Assembly (NCBI GenBank): GCA_002394965.1
Contig: DGVL01000131.1
Location: 1-13,461, forward strand
Reading direction: 5' to 3'
Length of the DNA: 13,461 nucleotides
From: Lachnospira sp. UBA4285
GTDB lineage: Bacteria > Bacillota > Clostridia > Lachnospirales > Lachnospiraceae
The notes under the pieces were generated by a model, which did not search any database, had not been told where the DNA came from, and was given only the letters and a program-made list of their open reading frames with translations. The translations under genes and the position numbers were made by a program. Positions 6,238 through 13,461 of this stretch are shown here, in pieces (the stretch's first letter is position 1; the number at the start of each line of letters is the position of its first letter).

Positions 6238-6930
6238 GTGTTGAATCTTCCGGAGGGACTCAGAGATGTTACAATCGGAACGGTGATCCTGCGGCTGCTG
6301 CTGGCAGTGGGCTGCGGATTTGCAATCGGCCTGGAGCGGACGTGGCGGCGGCGCACAGCCGGACTTCGTACGCATATCCTGATCTGCCTGGGCGCGGCGA
6401 TCACGACGCTGACCAGCCAGTTTCTGTATCTGGACATGCACTATTACACGGACATGGCGCGCCTGGGGGCCCAGGTCATCGCGGGGCTCGGCTTTATCGG
6501 CGCGGGCACGATCATCGTGACCAGGCATCAGAGGATCAAGGGACTGACGACGGCGGCGGGGCTGTGGACCTGCGGCATCATCGGGCTGGCGGCAGGCAGC
6601 GGATTCTATGAGGGCGCCATTATCGCGACGGCGCTGATGCTGTTTGCGGAGCTCGTCATCACGCGACTGGAGCACGATATTCTTGATCGCTCCCGCGACT
6701 TCAGCGTATATATTGAATATGATAATACCGGGGTACTGAGTGCCATCATCGCACTTGTCCGGGAGGAGAACTTCAAGATCCAGAACATTGAAGTCGCTCG
6801 TCCAAATGTGACGAAGAAGCACAACGCGTTCGCCCTGATCTCACTGCGGGAGACCAGAAATGCCAGACAGGAGGAACTTCTTGACGCGGTCCGGAAGATG
6901 GAAGGCGTCGTGTCGGTGGATCTGATGTAA
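6238..6930 (+). CDS. MgtC/SapB family membrane protein, second of a tandem pair
   Basis: This 230-aa paralogue of the preceding gene shares its layout: GFAIGLERTWRRRTAGLRTH (27-46), LGAAITTLTSQF (51-62), RLGAQVIAGLGFIGAGTIIV (75-94) and KGLTTAAGLWTCGIIGLAAG (101-120). The segments keep the same order, and a cytoplasmic tail ends in GVVSVDLM. Its shorter loop after the second membrane segment explains most of the length difference. It starts at GTG with GGGAGGG eight bases upstream. It is 21 bases before araD and probably cotranscribed with it. The two proteins may form a hetero-oligomer or be ancient duplicates that diverged; the sequence shows only that they are clearly related but not recent copies. 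The biochemical role is unknown. Confidence 0.9.
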   Translation: MLNLPEGLRDVTIGTVILRLLLAVGCGFAIGLERTWRRRTAGLRTHILICLGAAITTLTSQFLYLDMHYYTDMARLGAQVIAGLGFIGAGTIIVTRHQRIKGLTTAAGLWTCGIIGLAAGSGFYEGAIIATALMLFAELVITRLEHDILDRSRDFSVYIEYDNTGVLSAIIALVREENFKIQNIEVARPNVTKKHNAFALISLRETRNARQEELLDAVRKMEGVVSVDLM

Positions 6931-6951
6931 ACAGGATAAGAGGAGAAAGTC

Positions 6952-7650
6952 ATGCTGGAAGAACTGAAACGGCAGGTGTGGGAGGCCAATGAGCTTCTCC
7001 CGAAATACGGACTTGTCACATTTACCTGGGGCAACGTATCGGGGATAGACAGACAGAAAGGGCTCTTTGTGATAAAGCCCAGCGGCGTGCCCTATGAGAC
7101 ACTGAAACCGGAGGACATGGTGGTCATGGATCTTGACGGAAACCAGGTGGAAGGAAGCCTGCGCCCGTCATCCGACACGAAGACGCACCTCGAGCTGTAT
7201 CGGGCGTTTCCGGAATGCGGCGGAATTGTGCACACGCATTCGACATTTGCCGTCGGTTTTGCACAGGCGGGAATGGATATCCCCTGTATGGGGACGACGC
7301 AGTGTGATTATTTCTACGGAAATATTCCCTGCGTGCGGAATCTCACGCCGGAGGAGATCGAGGAGGACTACGAGAAGAACACCGGCGCTGTGATTGTTCA
7401 GTGGTTTGCGGACCACGGCATCAATCCGGCCTATGTGCCGGGGTGCCTCGCGAAGAATCACGGACCGTTCGTGTGGGGGAAGGACGCCTTTGAGGCGGTC
7501 CGCAACGCGGCTGTCGTCGAGGAGACGGCGAAGATGGATTTCATTGCCAGGCAGCTGAACCCGGAGGCGGGGAATGCGCCGGCGAGCTATGTTGAGAAGC
7601 ATTTTCAGCGCAAGCACGGGCCGAACGCGTATTACGGGCAGAAGAAATGA
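6952..7650 (+). CDS. araD: L-ribulose-5-phosphate 4-epimerase
   Basis: This cytoplasmic enzyme interconverts L-ribulose 5-phosphate and D-xylulose 5-phosphate, the last step of L-arabinose breakdown (also used for L-ribulose and related routes). The 232-aa length equals the family norm. All key residues are present: zinc ligands His94, His96 (VHTHS) and His170 (KNHGPF); Asp75 (SSDTKTHLELY), Asp119 (QCDYFYGN) and Tyr228 (GPNAYYGQ). These sit one position below their E. coli AraD counterparts (76, 95, 97, 120, 171, 229). Asp120 and Tyr229 separate epimerases from class II aldolases, so I favour epimerase over fuculose-phosphate aldolase. The ATG has GAGGAG upstream. It overlaps the following kinase gene by four bases (ATGA), consistent with a shared pathway. 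No arabinose isomerase (araA) is in the window. Confidence 0.95.
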   Translation: MLEELKRQVWEANELLPKYGLVTFTWGNVSGIDRQKGLFVIKPSGVPYETLKPEDMVVMDLDGNQVEGSLRPSSDTKTHLELYRAFPECGGIVHTHSTFAVGFAQAGMDIPCMGTTQCDYFYGNIPCVRNLTPEEIEEDYEKNTGAVIVQWFADHGINPAYVPGCLAKNHGPFVWGKDAFEAVRNAAVVEETAKMDFIARQLNPEAGNAPASYVEKHFQRKHGPNAYYGQKK

Positions 7651-9242
7651 GGAAAAACATGCGCGCAGAAGAAAGTATCCGGACCGGCAATACGGCTCTC
7701 GGGATTGAATTCGGTTCTACCAATATCAAGGCGGTCCTCACGGACCTGTCTGGCAGCGTGCTGGCGACTGGGAGCTGGCAGTGGGAGAACAGCTGTGTGG
7801 ACGGCATCTGGACCTACCCGCTTGTGCAGATCGAGGAGGGACTGCGGGGCTGCTACAGCGCCCTCCGGGAGAATGTGCAGAAGCGCTACAGACTTACGCC
7901 GGTGACTTATGGTGTCATGGGGGTATCCGCCATGATGCACGGCATCCTGGCGCTCTCGGAGGAAGGGCGGCTTCTGGCGCCGTTCCAGACATGGCGCAAC
8001 ACCAACACGCAAAGGGCAGCGGACATTCTGACGGAAACGTTTCAGTTCAATATTCCGCAGCGCTGGACGGTGGCGCATGTATACCAGCTGATGCTCGAGG
8101 AGGCGCCGTATCTGGATGCGTGTGTCTGCGCCACGACGCTGGCTTCCTATGTCCATGAGCGCCTGACCGGGCAGCGCGTCACCGGAGTGGGGGATGCATC
8201 CGGGATCTTCCCGATCGACGCGAAGACCTGCGATTATGACCAGTCGATGCTGGATGCTTTTGAGAAACTGACGGGGCGGGACATCAAAAGACTCTTCCCG
8301 AAGGTGCTGAAGGCAGGCGAGGCAGCCGGGAGGCTGACTCCGCAGGGCGCGGCGATGCTGGATGAGACGGGGACGCTGCAGCCGGGAGTTCCGTTCTGTC
8401 CGCCGGAGGGCGACGCGGGGACGGGCATGGTGGCGACCAATGCCGTCCTGCCGGGCACCGGGAATGTGTCGGCGGGGACGTCGACCTTCGCCATGATCGT
8501 GATGGACGGGCGGCTCTCGAAGGTGTACCGCGAGATCGACATGGTGAGCACGCCGGACGGAAGCCCGGCGGCGATGGCGCATGCCAACAACGGCACCTCG
8601 GATATCAACGCGTGGACGGGGATGTTCGGGGAATTCGCGAAGATGCTGGGTGTGCCGCTCGACGATGGGAAGCTTTACACGATGCTATTTGAAAAATCGC
8701 TGGAAGGCGCACCGGACGCGGGCGGTCTTGCCAGTATCGGCTTTTATTCTGGAGAGGGAATGTTATCTCTGCCGGAGGGCGTTCCGCTGTTTTTGCGCCG
8801 GGACGGCGGGCTGGACCTGGCGGATTTCTACCGGTCACAGATCTACGGCGCGCTGGCGGTGGTGCGGATCGGACTGGATCTGCTTCTCAAAAAGGAGAAG
8901 GTGCCGCTCACCCGCCTGACCGGCCACGGCGGGCTGTTCAAGACACCGGGGGTCGCGCAGCGCTACCTTGCGGCGGCAGCCGGCACGCCGGTGACAGTGC
9001 TTGAGACCGCCGGCGAGGGCGGGCCGTGGGGCGAGGCCCTGCTCGGCCTGTATTATCTGGCAAGGCGTGCGGGGAAGCAGGAGAGTCTCGGAACCTTCCT
9101 GCAGGAAGCCGTCTTTCGGGACATGAAGCAGAGTGAGGTCAGCCCTACACCGGATGACATCGCCGGATTTGACGCATACATGAAAGAATACCGGGCGGCG
9201 CTTGAGGTCGAGCGCCTTGCGGTTGAAAAAATCAGAGCGTGA
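7647..9242 (+). CDS. FGGY-family carbohydrate kinase (probable L-ribulokinase-type)
   Basis: This is a 531-aa ATP-dependent sugar kinase. The N-terminal phosphate loop reads LGIEFGSTNIKAVL (18-31), with Glu where most FGGY kinases have Asp. SAMMHG lies in the substrate region, and Asp256 of PEGDAGTGM is the predicted catalytic base. GTGNVSAGTSTFA (about 272-284) and the C-terminal TGHGGLFKTPGVAQRYL, followed by EGGPWGEALLGLYYL, form the nucleotide site. Its overlap with araD makes L-ribulose (or another pentulose giving an araD substrate) the best substrate guess. FGGY specificity is hard to call from sequence, and xylulokinase is an alternative. The ATG at 7647 lies in the ATGA overlap. The in-frame ATG at 7659 has the better ribosome site (GAGG, six bases away), so the protein may be four residues shorter. 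Confidence 0.88.
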   Translation: MRKNMRAEESIRTGNTALGIEFGSTNIKAVLTDLSGSVLATGSWQWENSCVDGIWTYPLVQIEEGLRGCYSALRENVQKRYRLTPVTYGVMGVSAMMHGILALSEEGRLLAPFQTWRNTNTQRAADILTETFQFNIPQRWTVAHVYQLMLEEAPYLDACVCATTLASYVHERLTGQRVTGVGDASGIFPIDAKTCDYDQSMLDAFEKLTGRDIKRLFPKVLKAGEAAGRLTPQGAAMLDETGTLQPGVPFCPPEGDAGTGMVATNAVLPGTGNVSAGTSTFAMIVMDGRLSKVYREIDMVSTPDGSPAAMAHANNGTSDINAWTGMFGEFAKMLGVPLDDGKLYTMLFEKSLEGAPDAGGLASIGFYSGEGMLSLPEGVPLFLRRDGGLDLADFYRSQIYGALAVVRIGLDLLLKKEKVPLTRLTGHGGLFKTPGVAQRYLAAAAGTPVTVLETAGEGGPWGEALLGLYYLARRAGKQESLGTFLQEAVFRDMKQSEVSPTPDDIAGFDAYMKEYRAALEVERLAVEKIRA

Positions 9243-9259
9243 CATGTATCCTGGGCCGA

Positions 9260-9286
9260 GGCTCTTCGGAGAGACTTCCGAAAGCC
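9260..9286 (+). terminator. hairpin after the kinase gene, possible terminator
   Basis: GGCTCTTCGGA (9260-9270) pairs with TCCGAAAGCC (9277-9286) with one bulged C and a short loop. It starts 18 bases after the kinase stop codon. The following CCGGCGTTTGATT is a poor U-tract, so termination may be weak or factor-dependent. Confidence 0.45.
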
Positions 9287-9323
9287 CCGGCGTTTGATTC
9301 TCGAACAATAGCGTCTTTGGTGG

Positions 9324-9361
9324 TATAGTAAAGAGACGGCTTGTAAACCGGAGGAAGCACC
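9324..9361 (+). promoter_or_regulatory. candidate promoter and ribosome site of the gtrA-like gene
   Basis: TGGTATAGT (9321-9329) is an extended -10 element (TGN plus TATAGT). The -35 region is poor. GGAGG at 9350-9354 lies seven bases before the ATG at 9362. Together with the hairpin before it, this suggests that a new transcription unit starts here. Confidence 0.4.
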
Positions 9362-9826
9362 ATGAAGAGTTTGAGACGACTGTACGAAAAATATAAAGAA
9401 ATCGCGAATTATCTGATCTTCGGTGTACTGACGACGGTTGTGAGTCTGGGCGTATACTACGGTCTGGCATCGACGGTTCTGGATCCTGAGAATCCGATTC
9501 AGCTTCAGACCGCCAATGTGCTCTCGTGGATCGCTGCGGTGACGTTCGCCTATGTCACCAACCGGATCTTCGTGTTTCACAGTCATGACCGGCATATATT
9601 CCGCGAGGCGGCGTCCTTTTACGGGGCGAGAGTCCTGACGCTGCTGATGGACATGGGGATTATGTTCGTGAGTGTGACGCTGCTGCACATGAACGACAAG
9701 ATTGCGAAACTGATCGTACAGGTCGTGGTGACGGTCGCCAATTATGTGTTCAGCAAGCTTCTGGTGTTCCGGAAAAAGGCACAGAAGCCGCAGCCAGAAA
9801 GGCATACGGATGCTGCTCAGGAATAA
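9362..9826 (+). CDS. GtrA-family membrane protein
   Basis: This is a 154-aa protein with four hydrophobic segments at about 17-35, 52-70, 86-106 and 115-135, the usual GtrA layout and length. Typical blocks are NYLIFGVLTTVVSLGVYYGL (16-35), VTFAYVTNRIFVF (60-72) and NYVFSKLLVFRK (127-138). Characterised relatives are thought to move polyprenyl-phosphate-linked sugars across the membrane for O-antigen or wall-polymer glycosylation, and others sit in teichoic-acid or arabinogalactan pathways. The sugar and target are unknown here, and no partner glycosyltransferase is in the window. The gene overlaps the start of the next one by 17 bases, which argues for coupled translation with the PAP2 phosphatase. 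Confidence 0.88.
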   Translation: MKSLRRLYEKYKEIANYLIFGVLTTVVSLGVYYGLASTVLDPENPIQLQTANVLSWIAAVTFAYVTNRIFVFHSHDRHIFREAASFYGARVLTLLMDMGIMFVSVTLLHMNDKIAKLIVQVVVTVANYVFSKLLVFRKKAQKPQPERHTDAAQE

Positions 9827-10565
9827 TAAAAAAGACATACGGGAAACCGACGCGCCAGAGCAGACCGCACACGGAAGCTTTCACGAGGGCGTAGGAAAGG
9901 GCACAGAGCAGCTTCTGAACCGGATTCCGGGCATGGACCGGCAGACGGCAAGAGAGTTCGCCAGACATGCTTCAGAAGCTGCCAAAGCTTGGGAGGATTT
10001 CGCAGAGACCGGCGCCACACCGCCTGCTGAACCCCTGAAGGATACGTACCGGCGGGAGTTCAAGTGGCTCAACGGCATCCAGAACGTCTTTGCAAACCGG
10101 GTCATGGACAGCATCATGCTGGTTTTCTCGCATCTGGGCGATGTGGGAGGGATCTGGATTGTGACGGGCATACTGCTTCTCATGAATCAGGCCTTCCGGA
10201 AGACGGGGGCGGTGGTTCTTCTGGCCCTGGTGCTCTCCGCGATCATCTGCAACGGGCTCATTAAAAATATCGTCGGCAGGGCGCGGCCGTACTCCTATGA
10301 GCAGCTGGAGCTTCTGATCCGGCCGCCAAAGGATCCGTCGTTTCCGTCAGGCCACACATCCGCCTCGGTGGCGGCGGTCATGGCCATGGCGCTAACCGGT
10401 TTTGCCTGGTGGCCGCTTTTTGCCGTGATCGCCTTTCTGATCGCATTTTCCAGGATGTATCTGTACGTGCACTTCCCGTCGGACATTCTGGGAGGCGCGG
10501 CGTTCGGCCTTCTGATCGGCTGGCTGGCAGTGCGGATGCTGCCGTACATAACGATATTGCGGTAA
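9810..10565 (+). CDS. PAP2-superfamily membrane phosphatase
   Basis: This is a 251-aa membrane phosphatase with all three acid-phosphatase motifs: KNIVGRARP (152-160, KX6RP), PSGH (179-182) and SRMYLYVHFPSD (214-225, SRX5HX3D). His182 and His221 are the predicted catalytic residues. Hydrophobic segments flank the motifs, putting the active site on the outer face as in undecaprenyl-diphosphate or phosphatidylglycerophosphate phosphatases of this superfamily. I start it at the ATG at 9810 (AAAGG seven bases upstream). The frame is open from 9744, but that extension is gtrA-coding sequence read in another frame. The first ~95 residues are hydrophilic and helix-rich, longer than in minimal members. 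Overlap with the gtrA-like gene suggests a joint role in lipid-linked sugar turnover; the lipid substrate is not proven. Confidence 0.9.
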   Translation: MLLRNNKKDIRETDAPEQTAHGSFHEGVGKGTEQLLNRIPGMDRQTAREFARHASEAAKAWEDFAETGATPPAEPLKDTYRREFKWLNGIQNVFANRVMDSIMLVFSHLGDVGGIWIVTGILLLMNQAFRKTGAVVLLALVLSAIICNGLIKNIVGRARPYSYEQLELLIRPPKDPSFPSGHTSASVAAVMAMALTGFAWWPLFAVIAFLIAFSRMYLYVHFPSDILGGAAFGLLIGWLAVRMLPYITILR

Positions 10566-10591
10566 TACGAACAAATGAGGGGGAATAGAAA

Positions 10592-11695
10592 ATGTTCAGA
10601 TTGAAACGCGCAGTGGCAGCCGGGACGGCTGTGATCCTTCTGGCAGGGAGCCTCACGGCTTGCGGCGGCAGCGGTGACGCGGGCGTGACAGGCCAGACAT
10701 CCCGGACATCCGGTGCAAAGAGCACGCAGACGGAGACGAGAACTGCGGCGGCGCAGAAGAGTACACAGGCGGAGACGCCTCAGGTAAGCGCGGACACAGT
10801 GGATATCGTGGACGTAAACTCCACCGAGCGGCCGTTTGCGCTGTCGGTCAATAACACGCCGGTCGCGGTAAAGGTGCAGACGGGGCTTAACCGCGCATTT
10901 CTTATCTATGAGCTTCCGACAGAGGGGCGGACGTCCCGCCTGCTGGCACTGTTCAAGAATGTGGACGATGACCTGACGGTCGGGACGATCCGCAGTGCAA
11001 GGCATTATTTCCTGGACTACTGCTTTGAGTCGGACGCGATTTTCGTGCACTATGGCTGGAGTCACTACGCCGAGGACGCGGTAAGAGAGACGGGGATCGA
11101 TGATATCAACGGCCTGACGGACAGCCCGTTCTGGCGGGACAATCCGGAGAATCTCGGAAATGACCACACGGCGTACACATCGATCGCCCAGGACAAGGCA
11201 TGTGCTGAAGAGAAAGGATTTGCGCCGGACGCTGACGATGCCTCCGACACGATCCTGCTGAACTACGATCCGGGCGACGTTGACCTGTCGGAGCGCGAGG
11301 ATGCCGTGAGCGCGGACTCCGTGTCCATTCCCTATGGCGCCGACCACGGCACGGTGTTCACTTATGACAGCGAAAGCGGCGAGTACGACCGCATCGTGAA
11401 CGGGGAGCCCAACACCGACTACTACACCGGTGAGCAGTTCACAGCCCGGAATATCATCGTCGAGAAGGTCTCGCACGAGATGACAGATGACAATTACTAC
11501 TGGAATATCGGCGACATCGGAAGCGGGGAAGGGTACTTCATCACCGGCGGCAAGGCTGTGCCGATCACCTGGAGCAAGGAGGATCAGAGGTCCAAAACGC
11601 ACTACTACTATGCGGACGGAACGCAGATCACGGTCTCGGACGGCCGCACCTACATCGAGGTACAGCCGGATGACATGGAGACAACGATCAGCTGA
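10592..11695 (+). CDS. DUF3048 (YerB-like) lipoprotein
   Basis: This is a 367-aa predicted lipoprotein. Its signal peptide ends in the lipobox LTAC with Cys24, followed by a Thr/Ser/Gln/Ala-rich linker to about residue 65. The DUF3048 core starts at ERPFALSVNNTPVAV (79-93). It continues with QTGLNRAFLIYELPTEGRTS (96-115) and VGTIRSARHYFLDYC (130-144), the usual signature of Bacillus YerB and relatives. The C-terminal half carries the second conserved domain, with SKEDQRSKTHYYYADGTQI near the end. The function of the family is not established; location outside the membrane is inferred from the lipobox. GAGGGGG precedes the ATG. It lies 26 bases after the PAP2 gene and 11 bases before the dihydrouridine synthase gene, all likely one transcript. 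Confidence 0.92.
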   Translation: MFRLKRAVAAGTAVILLAGSLTACGGSGDAGVTGQTSRTSGAKSTQTETRTAAAQKSTQAETPQVSADTVDIVDVNSTERPFALSVNNTPVAVKVQTGLNRAFLIYELPTEGRTSRLLALFKNVDDDLTVGTIRSARHYFLDYCFESDAIFVHYGWSHYAEDAVRETGIDDINGLTDSPFWRDNPENLGNDHTAYTSIAQDKACAEEKGFAPDADDASDTILLNYDPGDVDLSEREDAVSADSVSIPYGADHGTVFTYDSESGEYDRIVNGEPNTDYYTGEQFTARNIIVEKVSHEMTDDNYYWNIGDIGSGEGYFITGGKAVPITWSKEDQRSKTHYYYADGTQITVSDGRTYIEVQPDDMETTIS

Positions 11696-11706
11696 CGGGA
11701 GGACTT

Positions 11707-12675
11707 GTGACGAAACTGTATCTGGCTCCGATGGAGGGCCTCACCTATGTGGAGTACCGGCAGGCGTATCACCGGTATTTTCCGGATTTTGACCTGTATT
11801 TCACGCCGTTTGCAGCTCCCGGCCGCTACCATGTGCGTGATTTTTCCACCCGCGAGAAGCGCGATATCGATGGGGAGAGCAACGCCGGCATGCACCTGGC
11901 CGTTCAGCTGCTGACCAAAGATCCGGACGCCTGTGCGAGTCTCATCCGGGAGCTGGCATCTGCCGGATATGAGGAAGTCAACATCAACCTCGGCTGCCCG
12001 TCCCCGACCGTCACGGCAAAGGGGCGGGGCGCCGGCATGCTGAAAAGTCCGGACGCTCTGGATGCATTTCTGGAGGATGTGTTCATGCAGACAGAAGGAG
12101 CCGGCATCCGGATCTCGGTCAAGACCCGCGTCGGATATGAGAGCGCGCAGGAACTCCCGGCCCTGATGGATGTGTTCAACCGCTACCCGCTCTCACAGCT
12201 CATCGTGCATCCGAGAACGGGAAGGCAGGGGTATGACGGAAGACCGGATCTTGACGCTTTCGCGTGCGCCCTCTCGCGCAGCCGCTGTCCGGTCGCCTAC
12301 AACGGGGACATCCGTACCGCGCAGGATTTCCGGAATCTCAAGGAGCGGTTTCCGGATGTCCCGGCTGTGATGCTCGGCCGCGGGGTACTTGCGGACCCCT
12401 GGCTGCCAGAGAAGATACGGGCGGCGGAGTCGGGAAGACCGTGGGACGATCCGGGAGAGGAAGTGCGAAAGGCGCAGCTGCGCAGCTTTCACGATGCTGT
12501 CTTTTCAAATTATCTGGAGGCCTTTGACTGCAAAAACGGCGTGGTTGACCGGATGAAGGAGCTCTGGGGCTGGATGGGTCAGGCCCTCCCCGGGCATGAG
12601 AAGGAACTGAAGGCGATCCGCAAGGCAAGGCGCCTGCCGGATTACAGGGCGGCGGTGCGCGTTCTGCTCTCGTGA
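11707..12675 (+). CDS. tRNA-dihydrouridine synthase
   Basis: This is a 322-aa FMN enzyme that reduces specific uridines in tRNA to dihydrouridine using NAD(P)H. The TIM-barrel N-terminus LYLAPMEGLT (4-13) binds the flavin. NINLGCPSPTVTAKGRGAGM (92-111) holds the catalytic Cys97. ISVKTRVGY (136-144), IVHPRTGRQGYDG (166-178), VAYNGDI (196-202) and LGRGVLADPWL (223-233) complete the family set. HPRTG in place of the commoner HGRT, and the length, place it outside the main DusB type, so I give no letter. It starts at GTG with GGGAGG a few bases upstream and follows the DUF3048 gene by 11 bases. The context looks like operon packing, not shared function. Confidence 0.93.
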   Translation: MTKLYLAPMEGLTYVEYRQAYHRYFPDFDLYFTPFAAPGRYHVRDFSTREKRDIDGESNAGMHLAVQLLTKDPDACASLIRELASAGYEEVNINLGCPSPTVTAKGRGAGMLKSPDALDAFLEDVFMQTEGAGIRISVKTRVGYESAQELPALMDVFNRYPLSQLIVHPRTGRQGYDGRPDLDAFACALSRSRCPVAYNGDIRTAQDFRNLKERFPDVPAVMLGRGVLADPWLPEKIRAAESGRPWDDPGEEVRKAQLRSFHDAVFSNYLEAFDCKNGVVDRMKELWGWMGQALPGHEKELKAIRKARRLPDYRAAVRVLLS

Positions 12676-12718
12676 GAAGCGCAGAACCCCGAAGGATGTT
12701 TACAGGAGAAATAAAGGC

Positions 12719-13461
12719 ATGAAACAACGACTGGCAGATTATGTGGCTGACTTTCTGGTGAGCCGCGGCGTCCGGGATGTTTTTTCCGTGGTCGGAGGCG
12801 GCGCCATGCACCTGAATGACGCGCTGGGCCACAATCCGGACCTTCACGTGACCTATCAGCACCACGAGCAGGCCTGTGCCATGGCGGCGGAGGCCTATGC
12901 GCGGGTAGAGAACAGACCGGCTGCAGTTCTGGTGACGACGGGGCCGGGGGCGACCAACGCCCTGACCGGCGTTCTCTGTGCCTGGGCGGAGTCCATTCCC
13001 GAACTGGTCATTTCGGGTCAGGCGCGATTCGCTACGACGGTCCGCGGGATGGGACTAAAGCTCAGGTCCGTCGGCATCCAGGAGTATGATATTGTCCGAT
13101 CGGCAGCTCCCATGACCAAGTATGCGGTTATGGTTGAACGGAAAGAAGAGGTCCGCTATTGTCTCGAAAAGGCGCTCTATCTGATGATTAGCGGCCGACG
13201 GGGCCCGGTCTGGCTGGATATCCCCCTCGATGTGCAGTCGGCGGAGATCGAGCCGGAAAGTCTTAAGGGCTATGATCCGGCTGAAAATCCGGAAGAGGTG
13301 GTTCCTCCGATTGATGATGAGCAGATCAGGGAGCTTGCCCGGCACTTAAAGGGGGCGCAGCGGCCGGTCCTCTTCGGCGGCTTTGGCGTCCGAGCGGCTG
13401 GCGCAGCTGCCGCCTTCCGGGACTTTGCCGAACTGCTGGGGGCTCCGGTCCTGACCGGCAT
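12719..13461 (+). CDS. thiamine-diphosphate-dependent enzyme, N-terminal part (acetolactate-synthase-like), cut by window end
   Basis: The frame is open from the ATG at 12719 (ribosome site GGAGAAATAAAGG) to the window edge, giving 247 codons of a protein that would normally be about 550-600 aa. The N-terminal ThDP domain is clear: VFSVVGGGAMHLNDAL (21-36), catalytic Glu50 in YQHHEQACAMAAEAYAR, and LVTTGPGATNALTG. RRGPVWLDIPLDVQ ends that domain, and the central domain begins near QRPVLFGGFGV. This matches the acetolactate synthase/pyruvate decarboxylase superfamily. The GGGAMHLND variant resembles homologues in surface-polysaccharide clusters more than housekeeping IlvB, so I do not call it ilvB. 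The cofactor-pyrophosphate domain that would settle the assignment lies outside the window. Confidence 0.85.
   Translation, partial: MKQRLADYVADFLVSRGVRDVFSVVGGGAMHLNDALGHNPDLHVTYQHHEQACAMAAEAYARVENRPAAVLVTTGPGATNALTGVLCAWAESIPELVISGQARFATTVRGMGLKLRSVGIQEYDIVRSAAPMTKYAVMVERKEEVRYCLEKALYLMISGRRGPVWLDIPLDVQSAEIEPESLKGYDPAENPEEVVPPIDDEQIRELARHLKGAQRPVLFGGFGVRAAGAAAAFRDFAELLGAPVLTG

Noticed and set aside
5515..6822. 435-codon minus-strand frame opposite the MgtC genes
   Set aside because: It is Arg/Asp/Gln-rich low-complexity shadow of two clear membrane proteins in G+C-rich DNA.
7632..8582. 316-codon minus-strand frame opposite the FGGY kinase
   Set aside because: Antisense shadow produced by high G+C content; no motif and no start signals.
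10295..11602. 435-codon minus-strand frame opposite PAP2 and DUF3048
   Set aside because: It spans two real genes on the other strand and their gap, with no domain pattern.
12661..12687. GTTCTGC/GCAGAAC inverted repeat spanning the dus stop codon
   Set aside because: A hairpin can form, but no U-tract follows and the next gene starts within 32 bases, so I do not call a terminator.

Overview
The window looks like Firmicutes (Clostridia, most likely Lachnospiraceae-like) chromosome. The reasons are strong AGGAGG-type ribosome sites, frequent GTG starts, Gram-positive lipoproteins (a DUF3048/YerB-like protein and a sugar-binding protein), a CUT1 sugar transporter without its own ATPase, and IS30/IS110 remnants. 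This is inference from gene content; no 16S or other marker is present.

Region 1 (1-860, + strand) is insertion-sequence debris. It holds the first ~48 codons of an IS30-family transposase with a one-base frameshift, then a decayed IS110-family transposase (no N-terminal catalytic domain, one in-frame stop, and a frameshift caused by an exact 11-bp tandem duplication).

Region 2 (941-5080, - strand) is an A+T-richer four-gene operon. In transcription order it encodes a nucleoside-hydrolase-family enzyme, an extracellular solute-binding lipoprotein and two CUT1-type permeases. The simplest reading is uptake of a ribonucleoside or similar N-glycoside followed by cleavage in the cytoplasm, with a shared ATPase from elsewhere in the genome. 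A strong terminator-like hairpin lies in the leader directly before the first ribosome site. A second hairpin separates the binding-protein gene from the permease genes.

Region 3 (5081-5454) is the only gene-free stretch over 300 bases. It is a divergent control region with the leader hairpin, candidate promoters for both sides and short repeats.

Region 4 (5455-9242, + strand) is clearly G+C-richer and holds two tandem MgtC/SapB-family membrane proteins, L-ribulose-5-phosphate 4-epimerase (araD) and an FGGY sugar kinase overlapping araD by 4 bases. The last two form a pentulose kinase/epimerase module feeding the pentose phosphate pathway.

Region 5 (9362-13461, + strand) is a tightly packed run: a GtrA-family membrane protein overlapping a PAP2-family lipid phosphatase, a DUF3048 lipoprotein, a tRNA-dihydrouridine synthase, and the start of a thiamine-diphosphate enzyme cut by the window edge. 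The GtrA and PAP2 pair suggests handling of polyprenyl-phosphate-linked sugars in the envelope.

No rRNA, tRNA, CRISPR array or phage genes were seen. Nothing here is clearly a new system. The items most worth checking are the nucleoside-hydrolase/CUT1 cassette with its leader hairpin, and the tandem MgtC genes placed directly before sugar genes.
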